Notes: generated by a model from the letters alone, not told the origin. Shown: positions 22,248 to 32,583, counted from the first letter of the stretch. The stretch: 64,000 nt of DNA from Sinonovacula constricta (GCA_007844125.1 CM017571.1:27465978-27529977); one strand, 5' to 3'. A program made the numbers and translations.

Positions 22248-22452
22248 GGCTGGTTCCTTACCACCAATCACATCATTGACATTGAGTTTAAAGGGGAACC
22301 AGCATGATACAAAACATAATAGCCTGGTTCCACCTCACCAATCACTTCCAGTAAAGTACAGCTTTAAGGGGAACCAGATTATAATATAATGTATAATATC
22401 CTGGTTCCAGTGGACTAATGCAACCAAGTGACAGCTGAAATAGGAACCAGAA
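22248..22452. repeat. Three ~75-bp units, each bounded by CTGGTTCC and GGAACCAG
   Basis: CTGGTTCC occurs at 22,250, 22,324 and 22,401. Each is followed about 50 nt later by the inverse GGAACCAG. The first two units share CACCAATCAC and TTTAAGGGGAACCAG. These are tandem units that are each a short fold-back. Confidence 0.7.
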
Positions 22453-23935
22453 CATACTTTTTTGTATACACAAATAAAAAGTTTTCAATCGGCTAATTAT
22501 CTTAAGATGATGAAAGAGCATTTTCAAAAAATAGTCATAACTAGAGCATTGAAGAATTGTAGTTCTACATCTAACAGTTTAAATGTGACATAGTGAAATA
22601 AGACCCCTTACTTGCAGCAGAGCAAATTGTTTGCCAGTTACTAAGATTGCTTAATAAAATGCAAAGGTACCAAGGACCCCAACTGCTGAAAGGAAGATGG
22701 ATTGAAAGATACAGCCGAATTTCAGTTATTTGAAGTCGCCAAGACCGCTGATTTACTTAAAAAAATGTATGAGTTAGAATAACCCAAATTGCCTCCACTG
22801 ACAAAATTTTCTGGCTAGGAGTCTGGTCAGCATTTATACCTGCCCACCCTGAGAGTTTACGAAACTGCTGTAAGATAAAGTGAGAACATGTCAATCTTTA
22901 ATTGGGTTGTCATTCTGCTTCATTATACATTGTAACTGACTGTCAAACAATTCAACACATCATATCAAACTGACAACTTTAACGCTCCAATAAACAAAGC
23001 CAAACATGGATGTTACTGGAGTTTTTTGGGTTTTTTTACCTTAAATTATACAGGGAGAAAATCAGGAAATCTAATGACTCTGAATAATACTTTGGCACCT
23101 GAAAACCCGAGTTTGACTGTAGCATACTATCTAGATTTAAGTGCAGTCTGATTTTTTTCCAAAACAAAATTTGGTTCAACAAGTTTTAGAAGAGACTGTC
23201 TCAGAAACTGCCTCAAAATTAATTACTTGATTAATATTGGTTGGCATTGCACTTGTTTCTCACTTTTGAGCCTTAGCACAACACAAACTATTTGTGTGAC
23301 ACTGAACCAAAGAAAAGATTCACTTGACAAAGCCTCCTTTAACACACAAATTACCAAAATCTCAACCAAAGAAATATGTCACATCAGCATCACAAATAAA
23401 GCCTTTTACACAGCACCAAAGACTGAACCATTCAATATGTTCATTAACACATTACCGGTATTCCAAATTTACAGACAAATGTACAAAATAGTAAATCCAC
23501 TAAGTTCATTTACAATCACCATGAAACATCATTACTCAACAATTTTGGCAAGATGAAGGAATATTAAGAACATAGTTCGAATGTCGAATGTATCAACTGG
23601 AATGTTCCTTTAATCAAGCACACCACAGTTATATGACGGCTGCACATGGTGTGAATAGATAAGTACTCAAATCTGTCATTATTTTCAAGGGTGTGCTTGG
23701 TGATGCTTTTGAGAAATATTTGTTGTAAATTGAAAAGGATTTGATGGGTGACAAAGAGCAGGCATGTTTTTTTTATGTGGTTGGTAAGAACTGTTTAAGA
23801 GATTTAAAAAAAATGAAAATGCCATAGAGCTAATATTAGTCGATATAAATCTGAGAACTTTTAGGAGTAAAACAATAATATGAGTATTAAAAGGTTTATT
23901 GTTGGCTTGGGGAAATTTACCAGATATAATCACTG
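22453..23935. other. AT-rich spacer
   Basis: About 1.5 kb with no recognised gene or repeat. The 109-codon plus ORF (23,227-23,556) is Thr/Ile-rich with no motif, and no acceptor or donor pair makes it convincing. Confidence 0.4.
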
Positions 23936-23937
23936 GC

Positions 23938-24240
23938 TGTAATAGCCCAAGTGGTAGAGCGTCAGCTTGCGGATCGGGAGGTCGTGGGTTCAAATCCCGG
24001 CTGGGTCAAACCAGACTTTAAAGTTGGAAGTAGTGGCTCCCCTCCTAATGCTCAGGACTAAGGGGACAGCATTACACCTGAATCGCCTGTGTCATTATAA
24101 TGGAAAGGCCGGGATCAGTCCCTGGGCACCTCATAAGTGCCCCTGTGCTATAATGATAAAAATGTCCCTGCACAGTATCGGCAAGTGCCGGCAAATCCCA
24201 GAAATAATCTTCCAACCATACACAGATGTCATTCATTCAA
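23938..24240 (+). repeat. SINE-C with intact tRNA-like promoter
   Basis: The A box is in TAGCCCAAGTGGTAGAGCG (from 23,943) and the B box is GGTTCAAATCC (23,987-23,997). The acceptor ends do not pair (GCTGTAA against CTGGGTC), so it is not a functional tRNA. The body continues TAAGGGGACAGCATTA, then AGTGCCCCTGTGCTATAATG and CTTCCAACCATACAC. It has the best-preserved Pol III boxes in the window. Confidence 0.75.
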
Positions 24241-24657
24241 GGCTGTTAGCAGCCTTCAATTGGATCTATTTTCGAAAATTTCCACACAGATTTTTCTTCT
24301 CAGTGCTAACATAGTGCAGCTATTGCTGTGATAGAATGCCAATTATCACCAGGAATGATATAAACTAGCACACAAATATGGCTCATTGTTAATGCTCCAT
24401 CACTGTTGTCATGAGAAATATGAAAAGGGCCTATGAAAATTGCCACATATTAAAATTTTATCTATTGCTCGACAAAAGCACACACGTGTAAATGTAAAAT
24501 TGATATAAAAACCTGAGACTAGACCTCACACACATGGAGAAATAACAGAACATTGGCATGGTCAGTCAGCCAGAAGACTGACTGGAGTGTTTAAACCTGG
24601 TTTGTGAAAATGGCAATGGCATAAAACAAATAAATACATGTAGGTATATAAAGTTAC
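24241..24657. other. Presumed intron downstream of the CUX1/CASP exon
   Basis: Begins (minus strand) with the GTAACTTTATATACC donor side. No further exon is recognised leftward. The expected next exon should begin with a DLRKQVAPLL-like stretch, which I looked for and did not find. Confidence 0.5.
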
Positions 24658-24768
24658 CTCAGGGGTAGATTTCTTGAAATCGCGACTTTGCTCGACAAGT
24701 TTTTTCCTCGAGATGTCACTAGCGTCCTGTCTGCTGGCTAGATCAGTGGCAGTCGTGTCAAGTTCTTT
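24658..24768 (-). CDS. CUX1: Internal exon of CUX1/CASP (Cut-like homeobox / CASP coiled-coil) orthologue
   Basis: The exon is 111 nt, phase 0 on both sides. The minus strand shows a GTGTGTTTTCAG acceptor, 37 codons, then CCTGAG and a GTAACT donor. The translation contains [29 protein letters not shown] and STPE. From memory this aligns without gaps to the human CUX1/CASP N-terminal exon (ELDATATVLANRQD ... SRKRLIEQSREFKK ... NTPE), roughly 26 of 37 identical. That exon is shared by CUX1, a Cut-repeat and homeodomain transcription factor, and CASP, a Golgi membrane coiled-coil protein from the same locus, so this exon alone cannot tell which product is made. Conservative changes (D/E, K/R, V/I) support selection. 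No upstream or downstream exon is recognised, so introns are long or the neighbours lie outside. Partial gene. Confidence 0.9.
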
Positions 24769-25345
24769 CTGAAAACACACACAAAAAAGAGCATATAGAA
24801 AAAATCATTATGTAAGAAAAGAATTAATTGTTTAATAAATAAAATAAAGGAAAAACATGACTAAAGAAATGAAAGAAAAAGATATTTTTGTAAAATAATA
24901 TAAGGAAAAAAATAATAATCAGACAAAATAATGCAGATATTATCACATGAACATACAGGAAACACTAAATAAAATATAGGAAACAGTGTTATCATCAATG
25001 TTATCATAAAGAAAATATAGAAAAAGATGTTATATAAATTATATAATTACTATATAAGATGGATTTTGTAAGTGCAATTGATTTTTCAGCAAGAGGGACC
25101 TATTCCATATGCCCACAACATCTCTATGTCAACAAAAAACTGTGTATTCTAAATTCAAGGAATCACCCATTGTTTGCAACTCAGCAGGAAATCAGACACT
25201 AGTACCCATAACTTACACTTAACAATACCCAATCAGCTAGTGGGCTATGAGGGTATTACCCCACATCATACCAGGCCAATTTATTTATCTTTCGTTTTTT
25301 CAATGACAACTACATACAAAGATAATTAAAAAAAAAACGTTCAAA
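24769..25345. other. Presumed intron upstream of the CUX1/CASP exon
   Basis: AT-rich, with no recognised exon or repeat. Confidence 0.5.
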
Positions 25346-25349
25346 AAGT

Positions 25350-25490
25350 TCAGATTGTGATCCAACTGCTCTAGATCTACACTATTTGTTGATGTATGGT
25401 CAGTTTGTGTATAGCAGAATACACATGTACTGATCAAGACTGGACAAATAGTGCAGATGTAGACCATCCAGTTCTCTGAAAGCTGAATAA
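25350..25490. repeat. H element, arms in outward order
   Basis: TCTAGATCTACACTATTTGT comes first, and GGACAAATAGTGCAGATGTA, then GACCATCCAGTTCTCTG, comes second. The arm order is inverted relative to most copies and the ~60-nt spacer contains TGTATAGCAG (H outer end). It could be two adjacent half-elements. Confidence 0.6.
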
Positions 25491-26034
25491 TCAAGATATT
25501 GTTTCTAGCTATTTGTCTTGTTGTCTTTGCACATAAGTAAATAATAATGATTTTAGATTGATTACTAGTTATTGTGGCATGCTAAGAGCCAAGGAAGCAG
25601 AGAAAAGAAGAGCAAGGAGGAGGATATAACAGTAGGAGAAAAGTGTTGTCCACCAATGTTCTCAATTACTGCTGGCTCTAATGATACATAAAATGGCTGA
25701 ACCAACACTTGAGTGTGAGCAACAATGCCAATTATTTCTCCCCTTATATGCCTAATTAAGCATCCATAAGGCCGAACCTGGCTCCCCTACCACTTGTATC
25801 TTCAATTGAACCCCAAGATTTGCTCACTTGTTAAGCCAAAGTATCGATGGCCAACTACTACCCCCCATCCCACCATCCTTAAACATATTAGTTTTTTACA
25901 GCACACAATTATTTTTGCAATAACTGTGTCTTTTTTGTATGTAAATAAACCCTAAGATTTGATCACTTGTTGAGCCAACATTTCAAAACCCATTCCCCTA
26001 CCCTCAACCCCAAATCCCATTCCGAATCTTCTTT
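25491..26034. other. Spacer
   Basis: CTAAGATTTGATCACTTGTT at about 25,950 repeats CCAAGATTTGCTCACTTGTT at about 25,811, an old local duplication. No gene seen. Confidence 0.5.
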
Positions 26035-26112
26035 CAAAAGGAGCTGGTTGATCTGGATCAAAACTTTTGCCCAATGATGTTCAATTTGTGTTTATTAATT
26101 AGCTAATAAAGG
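26035..26112. repeat. H element right-half fragment
   Basis: GGAGCTGGTTGATCTGGATC, then TTTTGCCCAATGATGTTCAA and TTTGTGTTTATTAATTAGC, follow the H right arm and outer end. Confidence 0.55.
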
Positions 26113-26205
26113 GTGGAGAAACAGTACACAAAAATGAAAACTATGGTTTCAGCCCTGTAGTGACCACTCTTGCTTTTTTAATGTCAAGCATGGTACTTGT
26201 AATGT

Positions 26206-26489
26206 AATCCAACTCTGACCAATGGACCAGAACTGATGGGCGAGAAAGAATGGTGGAGGGATGTGGTAGATCAGGTTCGGCTACCTTTGGATACATTCAA
26301 TATACCCAACCCCCAGTCCCAGGACATGCAGGTAAAGCCCAAAACTTAAAAGCAATCATTAACATCCATCAGAATGAGTATGAGAAGAACCCTGGGATCA
26401 GATTGCCCTGGCAGCATCAATGTGAAACCCAAGTCACATTATATCCCCTTCTTTACCCCCCTCCTATCCTTATTTATGGGCTACCCTAG
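26206..26489 (+). other. Unassigned open frame with internal donor-like site
   Basis: The frame is open for about 90 codons after a TAA. It includes MVEGCGRSGSATFGYIQYTQ and PPVPGHAG, where GCAG then GTAAAG would be a donor. The product is unrecognised and the 3' part is low-value sequence. I record it only because composition is less repetitive than neighbouring ORFs. Confidence 0.15.
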
Positions 26490-27335
26490 GCCAACTAGTA
26501 ATTAATTTAGCTGTTTTTAAGTCAGCTCCTGCATTTATTTGTTGTGCCACTACCTGAAGCTGAATCCAGATCATTACCTGATCTGTTTACCTTAATTGCC
26601 CCAACAAAATACCTCAAATTCCCCATACAAGGTGGATGCTGATCCATTTATCCGATCAATTAAGCAGCAAATGCCAAGAGACTGCTACAGGATACAAAAA
26701 CTCGTTGTGAAAGCATTTATTTCCCTTCATGCCTGAAGAGTCACTTCCTTTTATCCAATCAAATTAAAGAATGCCATGTAAATTTTTATTTATCCAGCCA
26801 ATCAGGGGCCAGAAATGACCAACTTTCAAGAATTCATCCAGGACATAGTTATTTTTCAATAGTTAACAGCAAAACTGTATTAAAATGCTAATTCTTTCAT
26901 AACAGATAACACAATATGTTTTTAAAGAAAACACTTGAGATCAGGTGGCATGAATGAAAACAACTAAACCAGGATATTGATTCTCACATCAAATAACAGC
27001 AGGAAAAAGGATCAGCAAATAATTCGCTCAAGTAGCAAAAGCCGCCAATACGGGTGTCAACTTTCAGGACTTTTAACCAAAAAAATCTGCATTGAAGTCT
27101 TCACATTGTATCCTGTTCTAGGGATGCAATTAGTTGTTTGGAGAAATAACATTGACAATTGACACGCAATAGCATCTCTCTAGCACCCAGGTGTGTTCTC
27201 TCGTAGCCTGATCAAGGTAAATCAGCTTCACTCAGTCATATAACTGATACCACACTTATACTGCTACATGCTGCAAATAATCCATTCTAGATTTTAGACA
27301 TCAGATAACATCTACTTGCAATGAAGTATAGACAT
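26490..27335. other. Spacer
   Basis: Nothing recognised. The 61-codon plus ORF at 26,977-27,162 is unsupported. Confidence 0.45.
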
Positions 27336-27339
27336 AATG

Positions 27340-27465
27340 CGAGAGACAGCAAATAGTATAAATCCTGATGAGACAGGTCCTGGTAAGAGGTGAATGTCCT
27401 GGATCTAAACTATTTCCTAAATGATAATGATCAATATGTGGCCAGCAGGATAAGAGTTGACAGGT
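27340..27465. repeat. H fold-back element, near-complete copy
   Basis: ACAGCAAATAGTATAAATCC and TGATGAGACAGG (left arm), then TCCTGGATCTAAACTATTTC, ATGATCAATATGTGGCCAGC and AGGATAAGAGTTGACAGG (right arm and outer end). Confidence 0.75.
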
Positions 27466-27584
27466 AATTGTTTGTTGGACTTGCTCCCGCTGACAGAATG
27501 CACCTGAGGTAGAGAGTAAATAGAAAGAAAAGTATAAGATACTGAAGAAAGATAGAGAGCGGATAAGGAAGAGATGCAGAGAAA

Positions 27585-27705
27585 GAGAGGTGACAATTGA
27601 TTAGAAAATGAAAGAGAGTAATGGGGATTGGGAAAGAGAGGGGGAAGAGAGAGAGAGAGACAGAGAGAGACAGAGAAAGAGAGAGAGAAAGAGAAAAAAA
27701 GACAA
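27585..27705. repeat. Purine (GA)n / GAGAGACA tract
   Basis: A GAGAGAGAGACAGAGAGAGA-type run (about 27,645-27,700) with a diverged purine-rich shoulder. The 103-codon minus Ser/Leu ORF is an artefact. Confidence 0.85.
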
Positions 27706-28467
27706 TTAAAAGGTCTCAATTGCTCCATTAGTCTTATAGTATCAGAATAAACAGCAAAACATGTAATGGTAAACAGACTTAATATTTAAAATTCCTATTC
27801 CTAATCAGTAGCATTGGTTACATAAATGATAAAATCCAACCTTTCAAACCTTAATCAACACAAATGTTGGTTGTGGAGGGTTGTTATTCATCAATTTAAA
27901 AGGACACCAAGTTTACCATCATAGCAAAATCATAGAAACTGCATAAAATCACCCAAGTTCAATAACTGAAGATTAATCATCTCTTCTAGTCAACCACAAC
28001 ACAATATGAATATTTATTTTATCTCACCACTCCCTTTTACAGGGAATGCATACAAGCCCAACAAAATCTGTCATATCTGTTTATCTAATGTAACTTAGAA
28101 ACCTTAAATGAAAAAATGTGATTGATCATTCAAGTAGCTAAACAAACCAATCCTATCTATTGATACATAGAAGAACGAAGCAGATGAAAATCACATCATT
28201 TTGAACTTAAATTTCTTTTCCAGCAGACTTTTACTGAACCTAAATTTGCTGAAAAAAAGTTAGGAAGATGCTTATCAATAAGTATAAAACTTCCAAATTA
28301 TTAGCTCGCCTATAATAAAAGGTTCTTTCATCAATGTGTGTAACTGTATAGCAGTGACAAGACCTACTAAAAACAATGATAGACACGAGGAAAACAAGTC
28401 AATGGCTTGGGCTTTTTTCTGGACAAAAGGCATAGGTTCAAGATAAAGATGTTGACCAGAAATTTAA
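27706..28467. other. AT-rich spacer
   Basis: Nothing recognised. Confidence 0.5.
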
Positions 28468-28639
28468 AACAAGAGGGCCATGATGGTCCTTAATCGCTCA
28501 CCTGATGACACAGGCTTTATGTAGGCTCAAATCTGGCATTAAGTAATTAAGAGTTATTTACTTTAGAAATCTTTGGTGAAGACTGGACCATTAGTGTGGC
28601 CACTGGGTTGATAACATTTTCTAGAATTTTACCAAGTAA

Positions 28640-29850
28640 CCTACTGAATCCACATGACTCACTTCAAAACATATGTAAGATTTCATACTTGCAAACATGA
28701 TGGTCAAGTTTGGTGAAGACTGGGCCATCAATGTAGCCTCTTAAGTGTTTTCACAAGCTTTTTCTAAAATTTAACCTAGTGACCTACTTTATGACCCCAT
28801 GAGACCCAATAACGAACTCATCCAAGATTTCATGTAGACAAACATTTTGACAAAGTTTGATTAAGATTGGCCTATAAATAGGGCCTCTAGTGTATTTACA
28901 AGATTTGACCTTATGACCTACTTTTTGACCCCACGTGACCCAGTTACAAACTCATCTGAGATTTCATGCAGACAAACATTCTGACCAAGTTTGGTGAAGA
29001 TTGGGCTATAAATGTGGCCTCTAGTGTGTTCACAAGCTTTGTCTAAGATTTGAAATAGTGACCTACTTTTTGACCCCACGTGACCCATTTATGAACTCAT
29101 TTAAGATTTCATGCAGACAAACATTCTGACTAAGTTTGGTGAAGATTGGGCCATAAATGTGGCCTCTAGTGTGTTCACAAGCTTTTTCTAAGATTTGACC
29201 TCGTGACCTACTTTTTGACCTCACGTGACCCAGTTACGAACTCATCCAAAATTTCATGGAGACAAACATTCTGACCAAGTTTGGTGAAGATTGGGCCATA
29301 AATGTGGCCTCTAGTGTGTTCCCAAGCTTTTTCTAAGATTTGACCTCGTGACCTACTTTTTGACCCCACGTGACCCAGTTACGAACTCATCCAAAATTTC
29401 ATGCAGACAAACATTCTGACCAAGTTTGGTGAAGATTGGGCTATAAATGTGGCCTCTAGTGTGTTCACATGCTACGAACTCATCCAAAATTTCATGCAGA
29501 CAAACATTCTGACCAAGATTGGTGAAGATTGGGCTATAAATGTGGCCTCTAGTGTGTTCACAAGCTTTTTCTAAGATTTGACCTAGTGACCTACTTTTTG
29601 ACCCCACGTGACCCAGTTACGAACTCATCCAAGATTTCATGTAGACAAACATTCTGACCAAGTTTGGTGAAGATTGGGCTATAAATGTGGTCTCTAGTGT
29701 GTTCACAAGTTTTTCCTAAAATTTGACCTCGTGACCAACTTTTTGACCCCAGGTGACCCAATAATGAACTCATCCAAGATTTCATGCAGACAAACATTCT
29801 GAACAAGTTTGATGAAGATTGAATAAAAATTGTGGCCTCTAGTGTGTTCA
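28640..29850. repeat. 145-bp tandem repeat, about eight units
   Basis: TTTTTGACC in each unit starts at 28,922, 29,067, 29,212, 29,357, 29,595 and 29,740. The spacing is 145 bp except for one 238-bp interval (145+93) that contains a partial duplication at about 29,461-29,555. Landmarks per unit are CATGCAGACAAACATTCTGA, GGTGAAGATTGGGC and GGCCTCTAGTGTGTTCAC. Confidence 0.92.
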
Positions 29851-29859
29851 CAAGGTAAA

Positions 29860-29912
29860 TGTTGACGACGGACAACGGACGACGAACGACGGACGACGGA
29901 CGAAGCGGTATC
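29860..29912. repeat. GACGACGGAC short repeat
   Basis: Overlapping ACGACGGAC/AACGGACG/ACGAACGAC units with about twelve CpGs in 50 bp, near the right end of the 1.5-kb element. Confidence 0.8.
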
Positions 29913-29954
29913 ACAAAAGCTCCCCTTGAGCACGTTGTGCTCAGGTGAGCTAAA

Positions 29955-30180
29955 AATTGACTGAATGTAATCAGTGCAGAATGATGATGAATGATTGCAT
30001 ATGCAATGTATCTAATAATGCTATAAACTTCATACCTTTTATTCAAAAGATTTCAACATGGGCAGTAACTCTAAATGAACCTCTGATGTTACTTGCCTTT
30101 AATCTTTATTTAGTTATAAGCAATACATAAACTTGCATGTTTTATAAAAAATAACATGCAAATGTATCAAGACATATTGC
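29955..30180. other. Spacer
   Basis: Nothing recognised. Confidence 0.5.
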
Positions 30181-30227
30181 TAGATACTTTGCAGCAGATA
30201 GTGTAAATCCAGACCAGGCAGCACCGA
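30181..30227. repeat. H element left arm at the edge of a 27-bp array
   Basis: GCAGCAGATAGTGTAAATCC, then AGACCAGGCAGCACC, is the H left arm. The array S2 follows immediately. Confidence 0.65.
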
Positions 30228-30418
30228 GTCAGAATATGTTCTGCACTTTTTGCTGTCAGAATATGTTCTGCACTATTTGCTGTCAGAATATGTTCTGCAC
30301 TATTTGCTGTCAGAATATGTTCTGCACTACTTACTGTCAGAATATGTTCTGCACTATTTGCTGTCAGAATATGTTCTGCACTATTTGCTGTCAGATTATG
30401 TTCTGCACTATTTGCTGC
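30228..30418. repeat. 27-bp minisatellite (array S2), seven units
   Basis: GTCAGAATATGTTCTGCACT starts at 30,228, 30,255, 30,282, 30,309, 30,336, 30,363 and 30,390, followed each time by ATTTGCT. The GCACTATTTGCTG part corresponds to the H right-arm tip (CACTATTTGCTG). Both Cys-rich and Leu/Tyr-rich plus ORFs over it are artefacts of a 27-nt period. Confidence 0.95.
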
Positions 30419-30635
30419 AAAGTTTTTGGCAAAACATCATGTGATGCATGTAGTTGTTAGAAAAAAAGCACACTTGTATAAAGTTAACCTATAGGCAAAG
30501 TATGCATTCTAAGTAAAGGCTCATCCTTAAACTGTTACACTCATTAAAAAAACCTAGTTCCTCTTAAGTCTTGGCTTATTACTGAATACAGAAGTAATAT
30601 GGAATTTTGCAAGTCTCTACAGCAGAAAATAACAA
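30419..30635. other. Spacer
   Basis: No recognised feature. Confidence 0.45.
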
Positions 30636-30639
30636 TCTT

Positions 30640-30748
30640 AATTAAATAGGAGCCAGAGGGAGCTGGCTGATCCCAATCTACACTAATTGTTCAGGCCTAA
30701 AATCACATTGGGTTCGGCAGGTTCAGAGTTAACAATCAAACTTGTATA
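30640..30748. repeat. H element right half
   Basis: GGAGCTGGCTGATCCCAATC, then TACACTAATTGTTCAGGCCT and TCGGCAGGTTCAGAGTTAAC. Confidence 0.65.
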
Positions 30749-31270
30749 CTTGTACGTCTACATTTAACGCGTAACATAAATATGCCTCACTGCACTTAGT
30801 AATTGCGACTGACCATTAAAATATGTAAATTAGTTCTTGATTGATACTCTAAAATCAATCAACATGTTAACAAGCTCAGCACACTTAGTGAGAAAGCATG
30901 TTCCAAGTTAAATGTTCTCTACACATTTAGATTTTAAAATAATTCAAATGAAGAAAAGAGTTTGTAACTTGAACAGGGACATGTAGAATAAAATAGAGAT
31001 ATAGACATTATTTTGTTCTATTGTAGTCTAAATTAGTATTTATATATAAACTGATTAAGAAACGCATGCACTTTACATACTTTTCAACATTAAATGTTGA
31101 ACAATATGCATGGTCTACAGTAATCATTCCATTAATTTGAGGTATAAAGTTACATAACATTTTTATTTTTATTTTGTTTATTTAAATATATTTCTTATTA
31201 TTGTGGTAATCATTCCAAATATCTAAACAGTGTTTTTTCAGTCAACAAAGTAATGAGATGCTTTTTCTTT
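30749..31270. other. AT-rich spacer
   Basis: Nothing recognised. Confidence 0.5.
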
Positions 31271-31274
31271 TTGA

Positions 31275-31345
31275 ATTATTCTGACAAAATATTCTGACAG
31301 AATATTCAAAATATTCTGACAAAATATTCTGACAAAAATTGATAA
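31275..31345. repeat. Short AATATTCTGACA repeats
   Basis: ATTCTGACAAAAT recurs several times with a ~13-nt step, including one interruption (AGAATATTCAAA). Confidence 0.75.
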
Positions 31346-31362
31346 TATCTACTTTTCTAAAA

Positions 31363-31660
31363 AATCTACCACCCAATTCTAACTTTGTCTGATCTACCAC
31401 CCAATTCTAACTTTGTCTTATCTACCACCCAATTCTAACTTTGTCTGATCTACCACCCAATTCTAACTTTGTCTGATCTACCAGTCAATTCTAACTTTGT
31501 CTGATCTACCACCCACTTCTAACTTTGTCTGATCTACCACCCAATTCTAACTTTGTCTGATCTACCACCCAATTCTAACTTTGTCTGATCTACCACCCAA
31601 TTCTAACTATGTCTGATCTACCACCCAATTCTAACTTTGATCTACCACCCAAAATTTAAC
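31363..31660. repeat. 28-bp minisatellite, about eleven units
   Basis: GATCTACCACCCAATTCTAA starts at 31,363, 31,391, 31,419, 31,447, 31,475, 31,503, 31,531, 31,559, 31,587 and 31,615, each followed by CTTTGTCT. A shortened last unit ends near 31,660. It is very homogeneous, hence recent. Confidence 0.95.
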
Positions 31661-31679
31661 TAACTCTCCTCTACCTCTT

Positions 31680-31805
31680 TCTCTTAGCCTGTGAAGCATG
31701 GACTGATTAAGGAATGCAAATATTGTCTTATCATGATCAGCCAGTTCCAAAACAAAGCTGTCTAATCAGGATCTACACTGTTTGCTGAATTGTCCTTGCC
31801 AAGTA
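31680..31805. repeat. H fold-back element copy
   Basis: AGCCTGTGAAGCATGGACTG, ATGCAAATATTGTCTTATCA and TGATCAGCCAGTTCC (left), then GTCTAATCAGGATCTACACT and GTTTGCTGAATTGTCCTTGC (right). Both arms and both outer ends are visible. Confidence 0.75.
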
Positions 31806-31999
31806 TCTTGTTACCTGTGCCTGAACTTCTGAGAAAACTACTTTGATTATTTAGTATGGATTATTAACAAATAACACAGGATAGGCCTTACTGTCACAAC
31901 CCCTCAAAGCTTAAAAATGTTCCCTATTTTGCATCCAATGGTATAATTACAGTCCAACACTGTAGGAGCAAGAAATAATCACTGATTATTCTTCAGAGC
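31806..31999. other. Spacer
   Basis: Nothing recognised. Confidence 0.45.
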
Positions 32000-32258
32000 C
32001 ATTGTCAAAAGGTCACCTTGAACAAAATCATACTAACACCAAACAACAAACAAACGAAAACAACGTTCCATTGAATATCCCATCTATGAATTTCACCACA
32101 CCTGTCTTCCAATCTCTCTTCACTAGCTCCACATTTTATGGACGTCTCTCTGAAAAGGTCGAATTCCGATTTCAACCCCGAAACCTGATCGATCTTTTGA
32201 TATGCATGGCAACGCTTTAAACCTTTATGACAAAAGAAAAATTGAAATCTATACACAC
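32000..32258. promoter_or_regulatory. CpG-retaining block with X-box half site
   Basis: Seven or eight CpGs lie in about 180 bp, with CATGGCAAC (32,205-32,213, an RFX half-site) and CTGATCGATC. Frames of 72 (plus) and 83 codons (minus, including HKGLKRCHAYQKIDQVSG) are open on both strands and unrecognised. It could be conserved non-coding DNA or a lone exon. I cannot decide. Confidence 0.3.
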
Positions 32259-32540
32259 CAATGGCTATCTTTGCCGCTAAGTGAGCATAAGTGGTAGTTG
32301 TGAAATGGGGGCTTAGTGCAGTAATGCAGTAACAATAAAATGTTTGGTTAGTTGATCATATATAGGTGTACTAATAATAGAGAGCTTCCATAGAAATTGG
32401 TAAATCTGGATAAGGAAGTTTCAAACCTGCCATTTCACATATTTTTGTTTTGTTGACCAAGATTTTTAATTAGTTTTTTTATTGATTTTATGTGAGGCCA
32501 TGTGAGATTTCTATTGTAGAAGCATGCACTTCTAGATAAT
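32259..32540. other. Spacer
   Basis: Nothing recognised. Confidence 0.45.
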
Positions 32541-32549
32541 GATGGATAG

Positions 32550-32583
<34 letters not shown>

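Larger units (their letters stand above)
28468..29954. mobile_element. 1.5-kb interspersed element with inverted ends and internal 145-bp repeats
   Basis: The left end AAACAAGAGGGCCATGATGG is followed by GCTCACCTGA (28,496-28,505). The right end has TCAGGTGAGC (29,941-29,950), its exact inverse, then TAAAAA. The interior is a 145-bp tandem repeat (separate entry), and the 3' side carries GACGACGGACAACGGACG-type repeats before CTCCCCTTGAGCACG. I recognise this general design as an abundant bivalve interspersed repeat, from memory. It has no transposase, so it is probably non-autonomous. Minus ORFs at 29,353-30,046 are repeat artefacts. Confidence 0.75.

Noticed and set aside
23938..24010. A functional tRNA gene
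   Set aside because: The A and B boxes are good, but the acceptor ends do not pair and the outermost T-stem pair is mismatched. It is a SINE head.
29353..30046. Minus ORFs with repeated CEHTRGHIYSPIF and GQNVCLHEILDEF
   Set aside because: They are translations of the 145-bp interspersed repeat, which is not a coding region.
30236..30460. Cys-rich plus ORF as a secreted Cys-rich peptide
   Set aside because: A 27-bp array with period divisible by three. The Cys pattern is just the unit repeated, and there is no signal peptide.
31806..31850. Minus-strand CAGGCACAG then GTAACA as the CUX1/CASP upstream exon
   Set aside because: The frame has a stop shortly upstream and no ATG, and the flanking sequence is an H element border.
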